Below the pieces are notes generated by a model, which saw nothing but the letters and a program-made list of their open reading frames with translations, was not told where the DNA came from and did not search any database. From Streptomyces liangshanensis (GTDB taxonomy: Bacteria; Actinomycetota; Actinomycetes; Streptomycetales; Streptomycetaceae), in contig NZ_CP050177.1 of the NCBI RefSeq assembly GCF_011694815.1, positions 4,379,001 to 4,443,000 of the forward strand: 64,000 nucleotides of DNA, written 5' to 3'. The translations under genes were made by a program, and so were the position numbers. Position 1 is the first letter of the stretch, and each line of letters opens with the position of its first letter. Positions 8,136 to 16,475 of this stretch are shown piece after piece.

Positions 8136-8800
8136 GCCTATCACCGTAGTCGACGCGGTTGGGGTTGATGACGCTTTCTCAGAACTGGGCCAAGGGCGCC
8201 CCGTAAATGATCTTTATCTGTGGGTAGGCTTGGTAAGCAGATTGGTGCAAGATGCCATTAGGGCTGGTAGGTCGGCACATGGCAAGGCTTCGCCGTCGTA
8301 TCTTTCGTCATCTCGGTGTCCTGCGGCATCCGGGGGCACTCATGGCAGGAGAGAGCATGCTACGAGCGAGCACTTGTCGCTCGGGCTGGCCTCGCACCGA
8401 GTGCGAGCTGGGGAAGTTGCGGTGCGGTCGCGAGTTGTTCACCCCTCGCCGCGGTGTCCGGGCAAGGTTGACCTACTCGTTCCAGTCGTACACGGAGGAA
8501 GGCCACCAGATCTTTGCTCACGGAGCCATCCTGGACGATGCGCCCTGACCAGTCGCCTCATTTACACGCTGTGTACCGGCGGGCAAGCCGAGGGGAAAAG
8601 ATCTTTCTGTTGCTGGTGCGATCACGGCGTAGGAGCCTTGTCTCGGGAGACTGCCCACAGGGCCGAGCTTCCGTATCCCCTTTGGTTGGTGCCCCAACCT
8701 GGGAAGGTTGGCAGGTCTCGACGTGGACAGCCGGCGCCCTCGTAGCGAACTGTTCGCTGCTTGTTACCTCATGCTGGTGGCCGAAGATGCCGCACCGGCC
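8136..8800. other. Degenerate stretch without a supported gene
   Basis: Several open frames cross this segment on both strands, but none has a ribosome binding site plus plausible composition. GC rises from about 55 percent near 8150 to normal by about 8600. The region probably holds decayed accessory DNA between the DUF262 gene and the DUF5959 remnant. Confidence 0.35.
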
Positions 8801-8809
8801 CGTCGCTGC

Positions 8810-9242
8810 TGGTACGCGCCGGGTGATGTCTCGACGACAGACTCGGGCGAGTAGGTTGCGCTGTTCCGTGGTCCACTTCGGTGGTGAGAGTGGCCCCGAC
8901 GACGGGCCGTCATGTACGGACACCCCAAGACCGCCGCTCTCGTTCGGCTTTGAACTTCATGGAAGGTGTCCGCCTCGATGTGAGCCACGTGGCGGACCGG
9001 CCGGACTTCAAGGTCGCCAAGGCGTCCTCCCAGTCCTCCAGGTCCCCGGGGAGGAGGGTCACCGGGAAGGTGCTGGTGACGGATTCCGTCGTGATGGCGA
9101 TCTCGCCGTCAAGGAGGTCGTGGCCGGTCAGAATCCCGGGCTGACTGCGACCCAGGACGCGCACGGAGACACTGTGTCCGCTGGTGCCGGGGCTGTCGGC
9201 CAGGTGGATCAGATTGATGACGCCGTCCGTCGAGTGGTCCAC
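8810..9242 (-). pseudogene. DUF5959-family gene, frameshifted near 8930
   Basis: A GTG at 9242 behind GGGGAGGGAG opens a frame with LIHLADSPG, VRVLGRSQPGILTGHDLLD, and LPGDLEDWEDALATL, as in DUF5959 proteins of Streptomyces (about 140-150 residues). The frame ends early at 8910 after KFKAERERR. In the next frame SVHDGPSS, then WTTEQRNLLARV (about 8921-8830), matches what I recall of the family's C-terminal part, so a one-base shift near 8930 has broken the gene. The family has no known function; its members are small cytoplasmic proteins often found beside regulators. The short product could still be made. Confidence 0.5.
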
Positions 9243-9273
9243 GGACTCCCTCCCCGAATCGACCCGCTCAAGG

Positions 9274-9651
9274 TTATTCGGCGCCGGTCCTGGACTTGTT
9301 CAGCGTCTGGGCCACCAGCAGGGCGCATCCGGCCGCTGCCCCGGCCGCTGCCCCCGCCGCCAGGTAGCTGTGCGAGGAGCGCCAGGAGAGGACCGACCAG
9401 CGGGACTGGGCGGAGAGGACGGAGCCTGTGCTCAGCCAGGAGCCGGCGGAGATCAGGGACAGGGACGAGCCGATCGAGCCCGCCGACAGGGCGCTGCCGA
9501 TCGAGCCGATCGACAGGGCCGACCCTACGGAACCGATCGACAGGACCGAGCCCACCGAGCCGATCGACAGGACGGAGTCCTTGGACCACAACGAGAGCAC
9601 CGAGCCCGAGGAGGAGCCGGTGCGGGACGACCGTACGGGCAGCTTTGTCAT
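9274..9651 (-). CDS. Ser/Gly decapeptide-repeat membrane protein
   Basis: 125 residues. Residues 17-80 consist of about six copies of a ~10-residue unit close to S-V-L-S-I-G-S-V-G-S, with hydrophobic residues at fixed positions, as in a regular beta-solenoid. A linker (WSVLSWRSSHSY) leads to a hydrophobic Ala/Gly segment at about 97-114 (LAAGAAAGAAAGCALLV) that should span the membrane, and a short charged C-terminus. No signal peptide precedes the repeats. ATG 9651 has AGGA seven bases upstream. It is 91 bp downstream of the 328-residue membrane protein on the same strand and is probably the last gene of the SCO2525-SCO2521-type operon. Function is unknown. Confidence 0.65.
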   Translation of the reverse strand: MTKLPVRSSRTGSSSGSVLSLWSKDSVLSIGSVGSVLSIGSVGSALSIGSIGSALSAGSIGSSLSLISAGSWLSTGSVLSAQSRWSVLSWRSSHSYLAAGAAAGAAAGCALLVAQTLNKSRTGAE

Positions 9652-9742
9652 GGGGACATCCTGCCCGTCGGTCGCTCCCTTCGGGGCGGTGTGTGCGGAA
9701 GACGCGGGTCTCCGGGCGCGTCCTTCCCGGGCCGTCCCGTCG

Positions 9743-10729
9743 CTATTCGCCTGCCTCCCACAGGGCCCGGAAGCGTTGGACTCGCTTCGCTACTCTGTCC
9801 GCGCGCAGGTCCATGATGGTTTTGGTGTTGACGCCGCGGAGGTCGAAGCCGATCTCGTACGACAGGGACTCGTCGAAGACGATGAAGTCGTTCGTCTCGT
9901 CCATGCGGGCGATCGGGGAGAGTTCCGACAGGGCCAGGACGCGGGCCTCGATGCCCAGGCTCTGCTGGTTGTCGCAGAACTGCTGGAGTTCGTGGGTGTT
10001 CTGCTCCGGGGTCTCCACCAGGAACAGGCGGCGGATGCGCACCTGGCGTTCCTTCACCGCGTCCCGCTGCGCCCGCAGGTAGCGCTGGCCCAGTTCGCTC
10101 GGCCAGAAGTCGCGGTCCACCGACGTGCTGGTCGCGTCGATCGTCAGGGCCGCGCAGTGCGTGAGGCTCACGATCCAGTCGTGGTCCTCGCCCTCGTAGT
10201 CCACCAGCTTCTGGTTGAGGTTCTCCATCAGCGTCGTCAGCCGGCTGATCTCCTCCCGCGCGAACGCCTGCATGATCGCCGGCGCGCTCGACCCGACCTG
10301 GGTCGCGCTCCGAACCAGGCGCGTCACGCCGTCCGGGGGCAGGGCCGAGCGGTCCACCAGGCCGAAGAGCTCGGTGACCTCGTTTATCCGGGCGAAGCCG
10401 CGCGCGACCAGCCGCGTCATCTCGGCGTTGTGCTCGGTGAGCGTGCTCTCCACGCCGCCCAGCCGCCGCTCGAAGTCGATCATGTACTGGATGATCAGCG
10501 ACGCGCCGCCCAGGAAGATGGAAGCGGTCAGCTTCCACACCTCCGGCTGGTCGGTGATGTTCGTGAGCAGGTACGCCGTCCCGCCGATGAACGCCGTGAT
10601 CAGCGTCTTCAGCAGGAACGGCGGGATGCCCAGCGGCCCGGGCCCCGGCCCCGGCCGTGCCCCCGCCCCCGGCGCGGGTGCGCCTCCCGAGCCCTGCCGT
10701 CCCGGCGATCCGTCCGTCTGTCCGACCAT
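9743..10729 (-). CDS. Two-helix membrane protein with cytoplasmic C-terminal domain
   Basis: 328 residues. A Pro/Gly/Ala-rich start (about 1-36) is followed by two hydrophobic helices at about 37-58 (FLLKTLITAFIGGTAYLL) and 64-84 (VWKLTASIFLGGASLIIQYM). A helical region (about 85-165) leads to an alpha/beta-looking domain from about 205: RQVRIRRLFLVET, then GIEARVLALSEL, then DFIVFDESLSYEIGFD. This pattern of strand-helix-strand with an acidic 'DFIVFD' resembles C-terminal domains of bacterial conflict or signalling proteins, but I cannot name a family. It starts 46 bp after the SCO2521-type gene and so likely belongs to that operon. Confidence 0.7.
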   Translation of the reverse strand: MVGQTDGSPGRQGSGGAPAPGAGARPGPGPGPLGIPPFLLKTLITAFIGGTAYLLTNITDQPEVWKLTASIFLGGASLIIQYMIDFERRLGGVESTLTEHNAEMTRLVARGFARINEVTELFGLVDRSALPPDGVTRLVRSATQVGSSAPAIMQAFAREEISRLTTLMENLNQKLVDYEGEDHDWIVSLTHCAALTIDATSTSVDRDFWPSELGQRYLRAQRDAVKERQVRIRRLFLVETPEQNTHELQQFCDNQQSLGIEARVLALSELSPIARMDETNDFIVFDESLSYEIGFDLRGVNTKTIMDLRADRVAKRVQRFRALWEAGE

Positions 10730-10775
10730 GTGTGCGAGTCCCCCCGATGGGATCGTGCGGCGCGCCGTCCGGCCC

Positions 10776-11789
10776 TCAGCCTCGATGGAGGGTGGTCAGG
10801 GCGGGGTCGTGCCGCAAGGAAACGGCCTGTAGGGCCAGTTGGTCCCTGATCCGCTGGACCAGGGTCTGCCACTGCCGGGTGAAGCCTGGTTCTTGTTCCA
10901 ACACCTCCCACAGCGGGCCCAGCGTCCGGTCCGCACGCGCTCTCGGGATCCACAGGTGCAGCAGGTGGTCGACGGCCGGACGCAGTGCCATGACCGCGTC
11001 GCGTCCGTCGACCGACCCGAGCCGGCTGCGCTCGACCATCCGTACGAGAGTCGTGAGCAGCCAGTCGTGCAGGGCCAGGTCCTCGCAGAGACGCGTGGCG
11101 GCGGCGGGTCCCGTACCCGCCGGCAGCCGCAACTCCACGGTGCGCAGCCCGTCCTCGGCCAGGGTGAAGCGTTCGATCGAAGGGCCCTCACCGTCGGGGG
11201 CCGGTAGTGCGACCCAACGCAGCCGAGTGCGCCGGGACTTGAAGGGTGCCCGTTGGTCGAGCAGTTGATGCCTGAGGAGCCTGCCGAGCAACCGTTCCGA
11301 GATCGCGCCGAGATCCAGTTCGCCGGGCTGCCGGGCCCCGGTCAGCAATCCCTCGGCGACGGGCCGGGCGGCGAGCTTCCCGAACGGTACGAGGACACCC
11401 GGGCGGGCCAAGTAGTTTCCCCACGGCTGCCGTTGGTCGGGTCCGGCGGCGGGGGTACGGAAGACCGCGCCGGCCTGGAGGACGCGGCCCCCGGTGAGGA
11501 CGGCGCGGGCGGAGACCGTCCCGACGGCTCTGACCCTGGCGCCGGAGGAGGTGGGCAGCCGGCAGTCCACCCCGGTGAGCAAGTCGGCCGACTGGGCGTA
11601 GGGGTTGGGGCGTTCGGAGACCAGGACCCGTTCGTCGCCGCGCAGCCGCAGCAGGTCGGCGGCGGCGCCGGCGGGCAGCGACTGGGCGTGCTGGAGGAGC
11701 GCGGTCCGTACCTCCCCGCACATCACCGCCCACCCGTCCGCGGTGTCGCCCGGGGCCGCCACGCCGGGGTCCCGCCCGGAGGCCGCCAT
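10776..11789 (-). CDS. SCO2521 family protein
   Basis: 337 residues from ATG 11789, one base after the stop of the SCO2522-type gene. EVRTALLQHAQSLPAGAAAD, ERPNPYAQSADLLTGVDCRL and AVLTGGRVLQ are features of the actinobacterial family named after S. coelicolor SCO2521. The family start probably lies at the internal Met of MCGEVRT (residue 23), so the first 22 residues may not be translated. The N-terminal half is beta-rich, the C-terminal half (from about 225) mostly helical with Leu-rich segments. No catalytic motif, signal peptide or membrane segment is visible. The family has no known function; it occurs in a set order with SCO2522-SCO2525 homologues. Confidence 0.8.
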   Translation of the reverse strand: MAASGRDPGVAAPGDTADGWAVMCGEVRTALLQHAQSLPAGAAADLLRLRGDERVLVSERPNPYAQSADLLTGVDCRLPTSSGARVRAVGTVSARAVLTGGRVLQAGAVFRTPAAGPDQRQPWGNYLARPGVLVPFGKLAARPVAEGLLTGARQPGELDLGAISERLLGRLLRHQLLDQRAPFKSRRTRLRWVALPAPDGEGPSIERFTLAEDGLRTVELRLPAGTGPAAATRLCEDLALHDWLLTTLVRMVERSRLGSVDGRDAVMALRPAVDHLLHLWIPRARADRTLGPLWEVLEQEPGFTRQWQTLVQRIRDQLALQAVSLRHDPALTTLHRG

Positions 11790-11790
11790 C

Positions 11791-12819
11791 TCACGGCCCC
11801 GCGTAGAACACGTACGACGCCCGGTCGGCGATCTCGTCCGGGACCGCCAGCCCCTCGCGCGCCGACCGCTCCGCGACCTGCCGCAGCGCGCCCCGGTCCG
11901 CGTCGACCTGGTCGAGGATGACCCGCACCGCGTGCTCGACGGACAGGAACCGCGACGGCAGGACGGAGGCGGTGCGGTACGCGGAGAAGGGCGCCGCCGA
12001 CGCGTTGAGCCGGACGAGCGGCGGCAGGTCGTCCCACCGGCGCGGGAACGCCCCGCCCTCGGACCAGGCCCGGGGCGGCAGCACCGACTCGCCGTGGTGC
12101 CGCAGCAGCCCGAGCCGCGCCAACTGCCAGACGGCGGCGAGGAACGGGCACGACCAGGTGCGCCCGTCGTCGCCGTCGTCCCACATCTCGACGTCCACGA
12201 AGACGGAGTGGCGCCGGGCGGCGGTCTCGGTGGGCGGGGCCCAGGCGGGGGCCTGCGCCATGGCCTCCGGCGTCCCGGTGTCCGGGCCGCGTTCGCCGTT
12301 GGCGAGCCAGCCGCTCTCCCCGGCGGGCGGCCGGGAGCCGTCGCTGCCGGCCGGCGGTGATTCGACGAGGCGCCGCGCGACGCCCTCGGCGACCGCGATC
12401 CCGTCCGCGACGGCGCAGCCCGACTCGCGGGCCAGGTAGTCGATCGTCAGCCCGGCGCCGGCGGCCTCGGCGAGGAGGATCGGGATCAGTTCGGCGGGGG
12501 AGGAGAAGCGGGTGAAGTAGTCGTCGATGAGGAAGCACGTGCTGATCCGGGGGCGCCGCCCGCCGACTGCGGCGGACGCGCGGACGGCGTCGGCCCAGGG
12601 CCGTACCCGCGCGAAGTGCTCGCGCAGCCGCTCGGGGCCGGCTTCGAAGTCCTCCATGTACAAGTGGCCCAGTTCCAGGGAGACATGGGCGAGCGGTACG
12701 GATTGGGTACGGGGCTCCGCGGCGGTCTCCCGGAAGACCGCGCCCCCCGCACCGGCCTCCGCCGAGCCCGCCCCCGCCACACCCGTCCCCGCCACACCGG
12801 CCCCCGCCCCCGTCGTCAC
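11791..12819 (-). CDS. SCO2522 family protein
   Basis: 342 residues from GTG 12819, which overlaps the TGA of the P-loop gene (GTGA). After a Gly/Ala/Thr-rich tail (about 1-30) the conserved part runs SVPLAHVSLELGHLYMEDF, then STCFLIDDYFTRFSSPAEL, then SVFVDVEMWD, CPFLAAVWQLARLGLLR and LPSRFLSVEHAVRVIL. The FLIDDYF and DVEMWDD acidic strings could coordinate metal, but this is a guess. No membrane segments. The protein belongs to the unnamed actinobacterial family of SCO2522 and is translationally coupled to the genes on both sides, which suggests the products are needed in fixed ratio. Confidence 0.8.
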   Translation of the reverse strand: MTTGAGAGVAGTGVAGAGSAEAGAGGAVFRETAAEPRTQSVPLAHVSLELGHLYMEDFEAGPERLREHFARVRPWADAVRASAAVGGRRPRISTCFLIDDYFTRFSSPAELIPILLAEAAGAGLTIDYLARESGCAVADGIAVAEGVARRLVESPPAGSDGSRPPAGESGWLANGERGPDTGTPEAMAQAPAWAPPTETAARRHSVFVDVEMWDDGDDGRTWSCPFLAAVWQLARLGLLRHHGESVLPPRAWSEGGAFPRRWDDLPPLVRLNASAAPFSAYRTASVLPSRFLSVEHAVRVILDQVDADRGALRQVAERSAREGLAVPDEIADRASYVFYAGP

Positions 12820-13733
12820 GTCTGCCCCCACGCGTCGTCGTCGGTCAGCCGCGCCGCCAGGTCCTCCAGCGCCTGCCGCGTCTCCATGTTGGCGACCCGG
12901 CTCGCGAGCACGTCCTCGTCGGTGATCAGCTGCTCCCGCCACTGGAGCACCGGCTCCAGCGGCACCGCCCCCAGCACCCGGCTGAACCCGATGTCCAGCT
13001 CCGCCGCCAGCTTGTTGAGGTCCTGGTCGCACTTGCGCATCCACGCCGACTGGGCCGGCGGCACCTGCGACCAGAGCGCCGACTCGGGGTCCGGCACGGC
13101 GGCCCGTACGAACCGGATGTTGCCCCGCAGCCGCTCCTCGTCGTGCCCGCGCGCCACGCCGCCGGCCACGATCCCGCGCGTACCGAACACCAGCCCGGCG
13201 GCGGCGATCACGTGCTGTCGCGTCCAGCGGTGGTAGACGAGCCAGCGGGCGTCGACCTGGCTCAACTCCGGCCGGGAGGTGGCGTCGAGGACCATGTCCG
13301 TCGCGTAGCTGCGGCCCGCGCTCAGGTCGACCACGATCAGGTCGAACTCACTGTTGAGCCGCAGGAAGAGGTCCACGCACCGGTTTGTCGCGTCCTTCCC
13401 GACGGCGAACTCGCCGCCGCTGCGGTCACCCGGCAGCAGCACGAGAGCGCCCGACCCGGTGGGCCGTTGGCGCAGCACCTCGTGCTCGGTGTCGGCCCAC
13501 ACGTCGATCCGTACCGGCTCGGCGGCCTTGCCCTGGAGGTACGAGTGCAGTCCGCCCCGCTCGATGCCGCGCAGCGCCCCCGGCACGTCGAAGACGGCGG
13601 CGGCGGTGGGGGAGCCGAAGTCGAAGTCCAGGTAGCAGACGTCGTCCCCGGCGAGCGCCTTGCGGTAGGCGACGTTGGCGCTGGTGACGGAGCGGCCGGT
13701 GCCTCCCTTGTCGGAGGCGGCGAAGACGAGCAC
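12816..13733 (-). CDS. SCO2523 family variant P-loop protein
   Basis: 305-residue ParA/MinD-like protein. The deviant Walker A region near residues 7-16 reads SDKGGTGRSV: the signature lysine of the MinD group is kept (KGG), but the second, phosphate-binding lysine is Arg. CYLDFDFGSPTAA and FDLIVVDLSAGRS match the switch strands of the fold. VDARWLVYHRWTRQHVIAAAGL is specific to this family. GTG 13733 follows the SCO2524-type stop by three bases and uses GGAG inside that gene. Nucleotide binding is plausible, hydrolysis uncertain. Together with a methyltransferase and two membrane proteins it could control assembly or positioning of a complex; this is inference. Confidence 0.82.
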   Translation of the reverse strand: MLVFAASDKGGTGRSVTSANVAYRKALAGDDVCYLDFDFGSPTAAAVFDVPGALRGIERGGLHSYLQGKAAEPVRIDVWADTEHEVLRQRPTGSGALVLLPGDRSGGEFAVGKDATNRCVDLFLRLNSEFDLIVVDLSAGRSYATDMVLDATSRPELSQVDARWLVYHRWTRQHVIAAAGLVFGTRGIVAGGVARGHDEERLRGNIRFVRAAVPDPESALWSQVPPAQSAWMRKCDQDLNKLAAELDIGFSRVLGAVPLEPVLQWREQLITDEDVLASRVANMETRQALEDLAARLTDDDAWGQT

Positions 13734-13736
13734 CGT

Positions 13737-15578
13737 TCACACTCCCCGGGAGGCGGTATGTCTGGCCAGGGCCAGGGTGTCCAGTTCCCCGAGCACGTCC
13801 AGGGTCAGCGCGACGGCCGTGCCGGGCTGGTCGTCGAGGATGAGCCGGGCGCGGCGCAGTTTGACCTCGACGCTCTTGAGCGCGATGCCGTGGGAGCCGT
13901 CGGCGAGCGAGGTGGGTTCCAGTTGCTCGTTGCCGAGGAGGTGGGTGGCCTCGCTGAGTAAGGCGGCGGCGAGGGTGGCGAGTTCGGAGCTGCGGATCGG
14001 CGGCTGGGTGTAGAGCTGGCGCGCGGCGACCATGCACTCGGTGACACGCTCGGTGATGTTCCACGACAACGGCGCCTCGTAGGGCGGCGCTTCGGGGTAC
14101 ACGGCCTGGATGTGGTCCCAGAGGCCGGCGCCCTCGCCGGTCCTGATCCGGCGGGTCCAGACATGGTCGAAGATCCGCTCGGCGAGGCGGAGCAGCCGGT
14201 CGTGGGCCGATATGTTCCGGGACAGCGCGCAGAGTTGGATGCTGCGCTTGAGCAACTGCGCCGAGAAGTCGCCCATCGTCCACTCCATGGGCGGCCCGAT
14301 GCGCTGGCTCCCCTGGAGCGGCAGCCGCACGCCGGGCTGGTGCAGCCCGATGGCGGAGTCGTTCTGGGTCATGCGGCTGGTGATACGGCCCCGTTCGGCG
14401 AGGCGCTCCATGATGCCGACGGTACGGGTGAGGTCGTCGTCCGTGGCACGGCGGCGCACCAGGTCCTGGACGAGGATGGCGGCGACGGAGAGCGAGAAGT
14501 ACTCGGACTCCAGGCGCTGCCCCGTCGTCCGCCAGGGGATGTCCTCCAGCGGCCAACTGCCCTCGCCGAAGCGGGCGATGCCCGACCAGTACTGCTGGGT
14601 GACCTCCCAGCGCAGTCGCAACGCCTCGGCCAGCCGCTGTTGTTCGGTGTTGAGCAGGCCGAGGGTGAGGGTGCGGTCGGAGAACAGGTCCTGGATGCCG
14701 TCGAGGGCGACCACAGTGAAGTAGAGGTACGGGATGGGATCCGCGACCCCGTCCGGCTGCGGGCCGATCGGCTCGACGGTCTCGACCGGCGGGGCGTCCT
14801 TGACCAGGCTCCAGGCCCAGCCGATCTCGAAGAGCTGGTTGTCGTCCTTGAGGCGGTCGGCGACGTCGACACCGAGGGTGAAGCTCTCGCTGACGGTGGC
14901 GCGCAGCGCCTTGAAGCGGCGCTGGAACTGCTGGAGGACCACCCGCTCCGAGACCTGGCCCTGGCCGAGGAGCTTGCCGAGCGTCCGGCCCTGGGGCTCC
15001 TCGGGGTCGAAGACGTTGACGGTGAACGAGCGCAGCAGGCTGACCATCGCGGCGGTGAGCCTGACCTCGGTGGCGGCCTTCAACTCGTCGATCAGGGCGC
15101 GCACTTCGGCGCGGCGCGTGCGGGTCTCGTAGACCTTGAGGAAGCCGAGGGTGGCGAGGGAGAGCGTGATCGACATCGAGAAGGCGTCCACGACGCCCAG
15201 TTCGCGCTGCTCCGGCGTGAGGTCCCGCTCGGGGTCGCCGGAGATGAAGTAGTAACCGCCGGAGAAACTGGGCCTCTTGTCGTCCGCCGCGTGGGTGCGC
15301 ATGAACTCGGCGAGGAGCGTGACGAGCTTGCCGGGGATCTCCAGGCGCCCGCCGACGTTCTTCAGCGCGGTCTGGACGTCCCGTTCCGTCGTGTCCGGGT
15401 CGTCCAGCCGGAAGGCCGGGATCTCGGTGGCCGGATACATGAGGCAGAGCAGCCGCTCGGCGTCGGCGACACTGCTTCTGCCGCCCCATTCACCCCACTC
15501 CCATTCACCGTCCTCGAACGAGTGGCGCGCAATTGCCTGCCAGATATCCAGCAGATGCTGGCGTGGCTTGATCTGCAT
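13737..15578 (-). CDS. SCO2524 family protein
   Basis: 613 residues from ATG 15578 behind GGAGGGAT; a start six codons upstream has no ribosome binding site. Family features are IKPRQHLLDIWQAI at the N-terminus, LLCLMYPATEIPAFRLD, SGGYYFISGDP and the long helical, Leu/Arg-rich remainder. There are no membrane spans, no signal peptide and no known catalytic motif. The size and helix content suggest a scaffold protein. It is the second gene of the operon, 37 bp after the methyltransferase, and is followed after three bases by the P-loop gene. The family is unnamed apart from its S. coelicolor member. Confidence 0.8.
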   Translation of the reverse strand: MQIKPRQHLLDIWQAIARHSFEDGEWEWGEWGGRSSVADAERLLCLMYPATEIPAFRLDDPDTTERDVQTALKNVGGRLEIPGKLVTLLAEFMRTHAADDKRPSFSGGYYFISGDPERDLTPEQRELGVVDAFSMSITLSLATLGFLKVYETRTRRAEVRALIDELKAATEVRLTAAMVSLLRSFTVNVFDPEEPQGRTLGKLLGQGQVSERVVLQQFQRRFKALRATVSESFTLGVDVADRLKDDNQLFEIGWAWSLVKDAPPVETVEPIGPQPDGVADPIPYLYFTVVALDGIQDLFSDRTLTLGLLNTEQQRLAEALRLRWEVTQQYWSGIARFGEGSWPLEDIPWRTTGQRLESEYFSLSVAAILVQDLVRRRATDDDLTRTVGIMERLAERGRITSRMTQNDSAIGLHQPGVRLPLQGSQRIGPPMEWTMGDFSAQLLKRSIQLCALSRNISAHDRLLRLAERIFDHVWTRRIRTGEGAGLWDHIQAVYPEAPPYEAPLSWNITERVTECMVAARQLYTQPPIRSSELATLAAALLSEATHLLGNEQLEPTSLADGSHGIALKSVEVKLRRARLILDDQPGTAVALTLDVLGELDTLALARHTASRGV

Positions 15579-15615
15579 TCCGTATCCCTCCCGCATCCCC
15601 CGTGCGCCCCGGAAT

Positions 15616-16461
15616 TCACTGAACGGAATTACGGCGGCCGCAGGCCACGATCATTCCCTCGTACCCGGGCCGCAACGCGCCTCCCGGCATCCCGATGGGA
15701 GTGACGGTGACGTCCCCCTCCGCGTACGGGGCGAGCGCCGCCCCGATCTCCGTACCGGTGACACTGCACGCCGGGAAGAACCGCTCGCCCACCTTGTACC
15801 CCTGCGAGCCCTCCATGAAGGCCGCCGCGAAGGGCGCGCCCGGCGCCAGGGCGCGCAGGAAGCGCTCCACGCCGGTCTCGAACTCCTCGTGGGACGTCGA
15901 CATCGACTCGGCGACGAAGAACATCGTCCCCATGGACCACCGGCCCCGGAACCCGTCGAGCGAGAAGAGGTCGCCCTGCGCCACCTCGGCGGTCTTGCGG
16001 AACACGACCCGCGGGTCGTCCCGCTCCGACAGGTCGCGGTACGCGTCCCGCTCGCGCAGCACGTCCCAGAACTCGTCCCAATGCGTGTCGTAGTGCGGCC
16101 GCTGGCCTTCCAGATACGCGATGTTGGCGGCGGAGCGCTCGAAGAGGGTGATGCTGTCGCACCACGGGAGCATCGCGAGGGCGGGGTAGAGGTTGGCGCC
16201 GGCGCCGACGTCGATCCCGAGGACGGGACCGTCCGCCTTCTCGGGGAAGGAACGGAAGAAATCGCTGAAGTGATCACGGACGAGGTGCAGGATCTGCGCG
16301 TCGTCGGACCGGAGAAAGCGATAATTGTGATCAACATAGGCGGCGGAGTCGAACAAGTCCCAGGAGGCCTCGGCATTCAGCTCCTGAGCGGCTTCCTGCC
16401 GGACTTCCCGCGCAGCCTCTGGTGATTTCCCGTCCGTGATGCCGGGTGACCTCGGATCCAT
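15616..16461 (-). CDS. SCO2525 family SAM-dependent methyltransferase
   Basis: 281 residues, first gene of the operon. VLGIDVGAGANLYPAL (about 78-95) is the SAM-binding motif I; ITLFERSAANIAYLE holds the acidic end of strand 2; the domain resembles the NNMT/PNMT/TEMT small-molecule N-methyltransferase group. AAYVDHNYRFLRSDD before the fold is typical of that group. The substrate is unknown. Start ATG 16461 has no ribosome binding site but TACCAT lies seven bases before it, so the message may be leaderless. The gene diverges from the GNAT gene at 16700. Confidence 0.82.
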   Translation of the reverse strand: MDPRSPGITDGKSPEAAREVRQEAAQELNAEASWDLFDSAAYVDHNYRFLRSDDAQILHLVRDHFSDFFRSFPEKADGPVLGIDVGAGANLYPALAMLPWCDSITLFERSAANIAYLEGQRPHYDTHWDEFWDVLRERDAYRDLSERDDPRVVFRKTAEVAQGDLFSLDGFRGRWSMGTMFFVAESMSTSHEEFETGVERFLRALAPGAPFAAAFMEGSQGYKVGERFFPACSVTGTEIGAALAPYAEGDVTVTPIGMPGGALRPGYEGMIVACGRRNSVQ

Positions 16462-16475
16462 TGTCCAATGGTAGG
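16458..16475 (-). promoter_or_regulatory. Palindrome and possible leaderless promoter of the 7-gene operon
   Basis: CCATTGTCCAATGG (16458-16471) is an inverted repeat with a 2-base spacer that covers the start codon. On the minus strand TACCAT, a fair -10 hexamer, ends six bases before the ATG, the geometry of a leaderless start. A dimeric repressor bound here would block both promoter and start codon. Confidence 0.4.

Noticed and set aside
8083..8745. 220-residue plus-strand frame in the accessory patch
   Set aside because: No ribosome binding site, composition unlike a folded protein and no recognisable motif.
9428..10849. Large plus-strand frame opposite the repeat and membrane protein genes
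   Set aside because: It mirrors the decapeptide repeats as DR/EP-rich nonsense and has no ribosome binding site; the minus-strand genes have starts and membrane segments.
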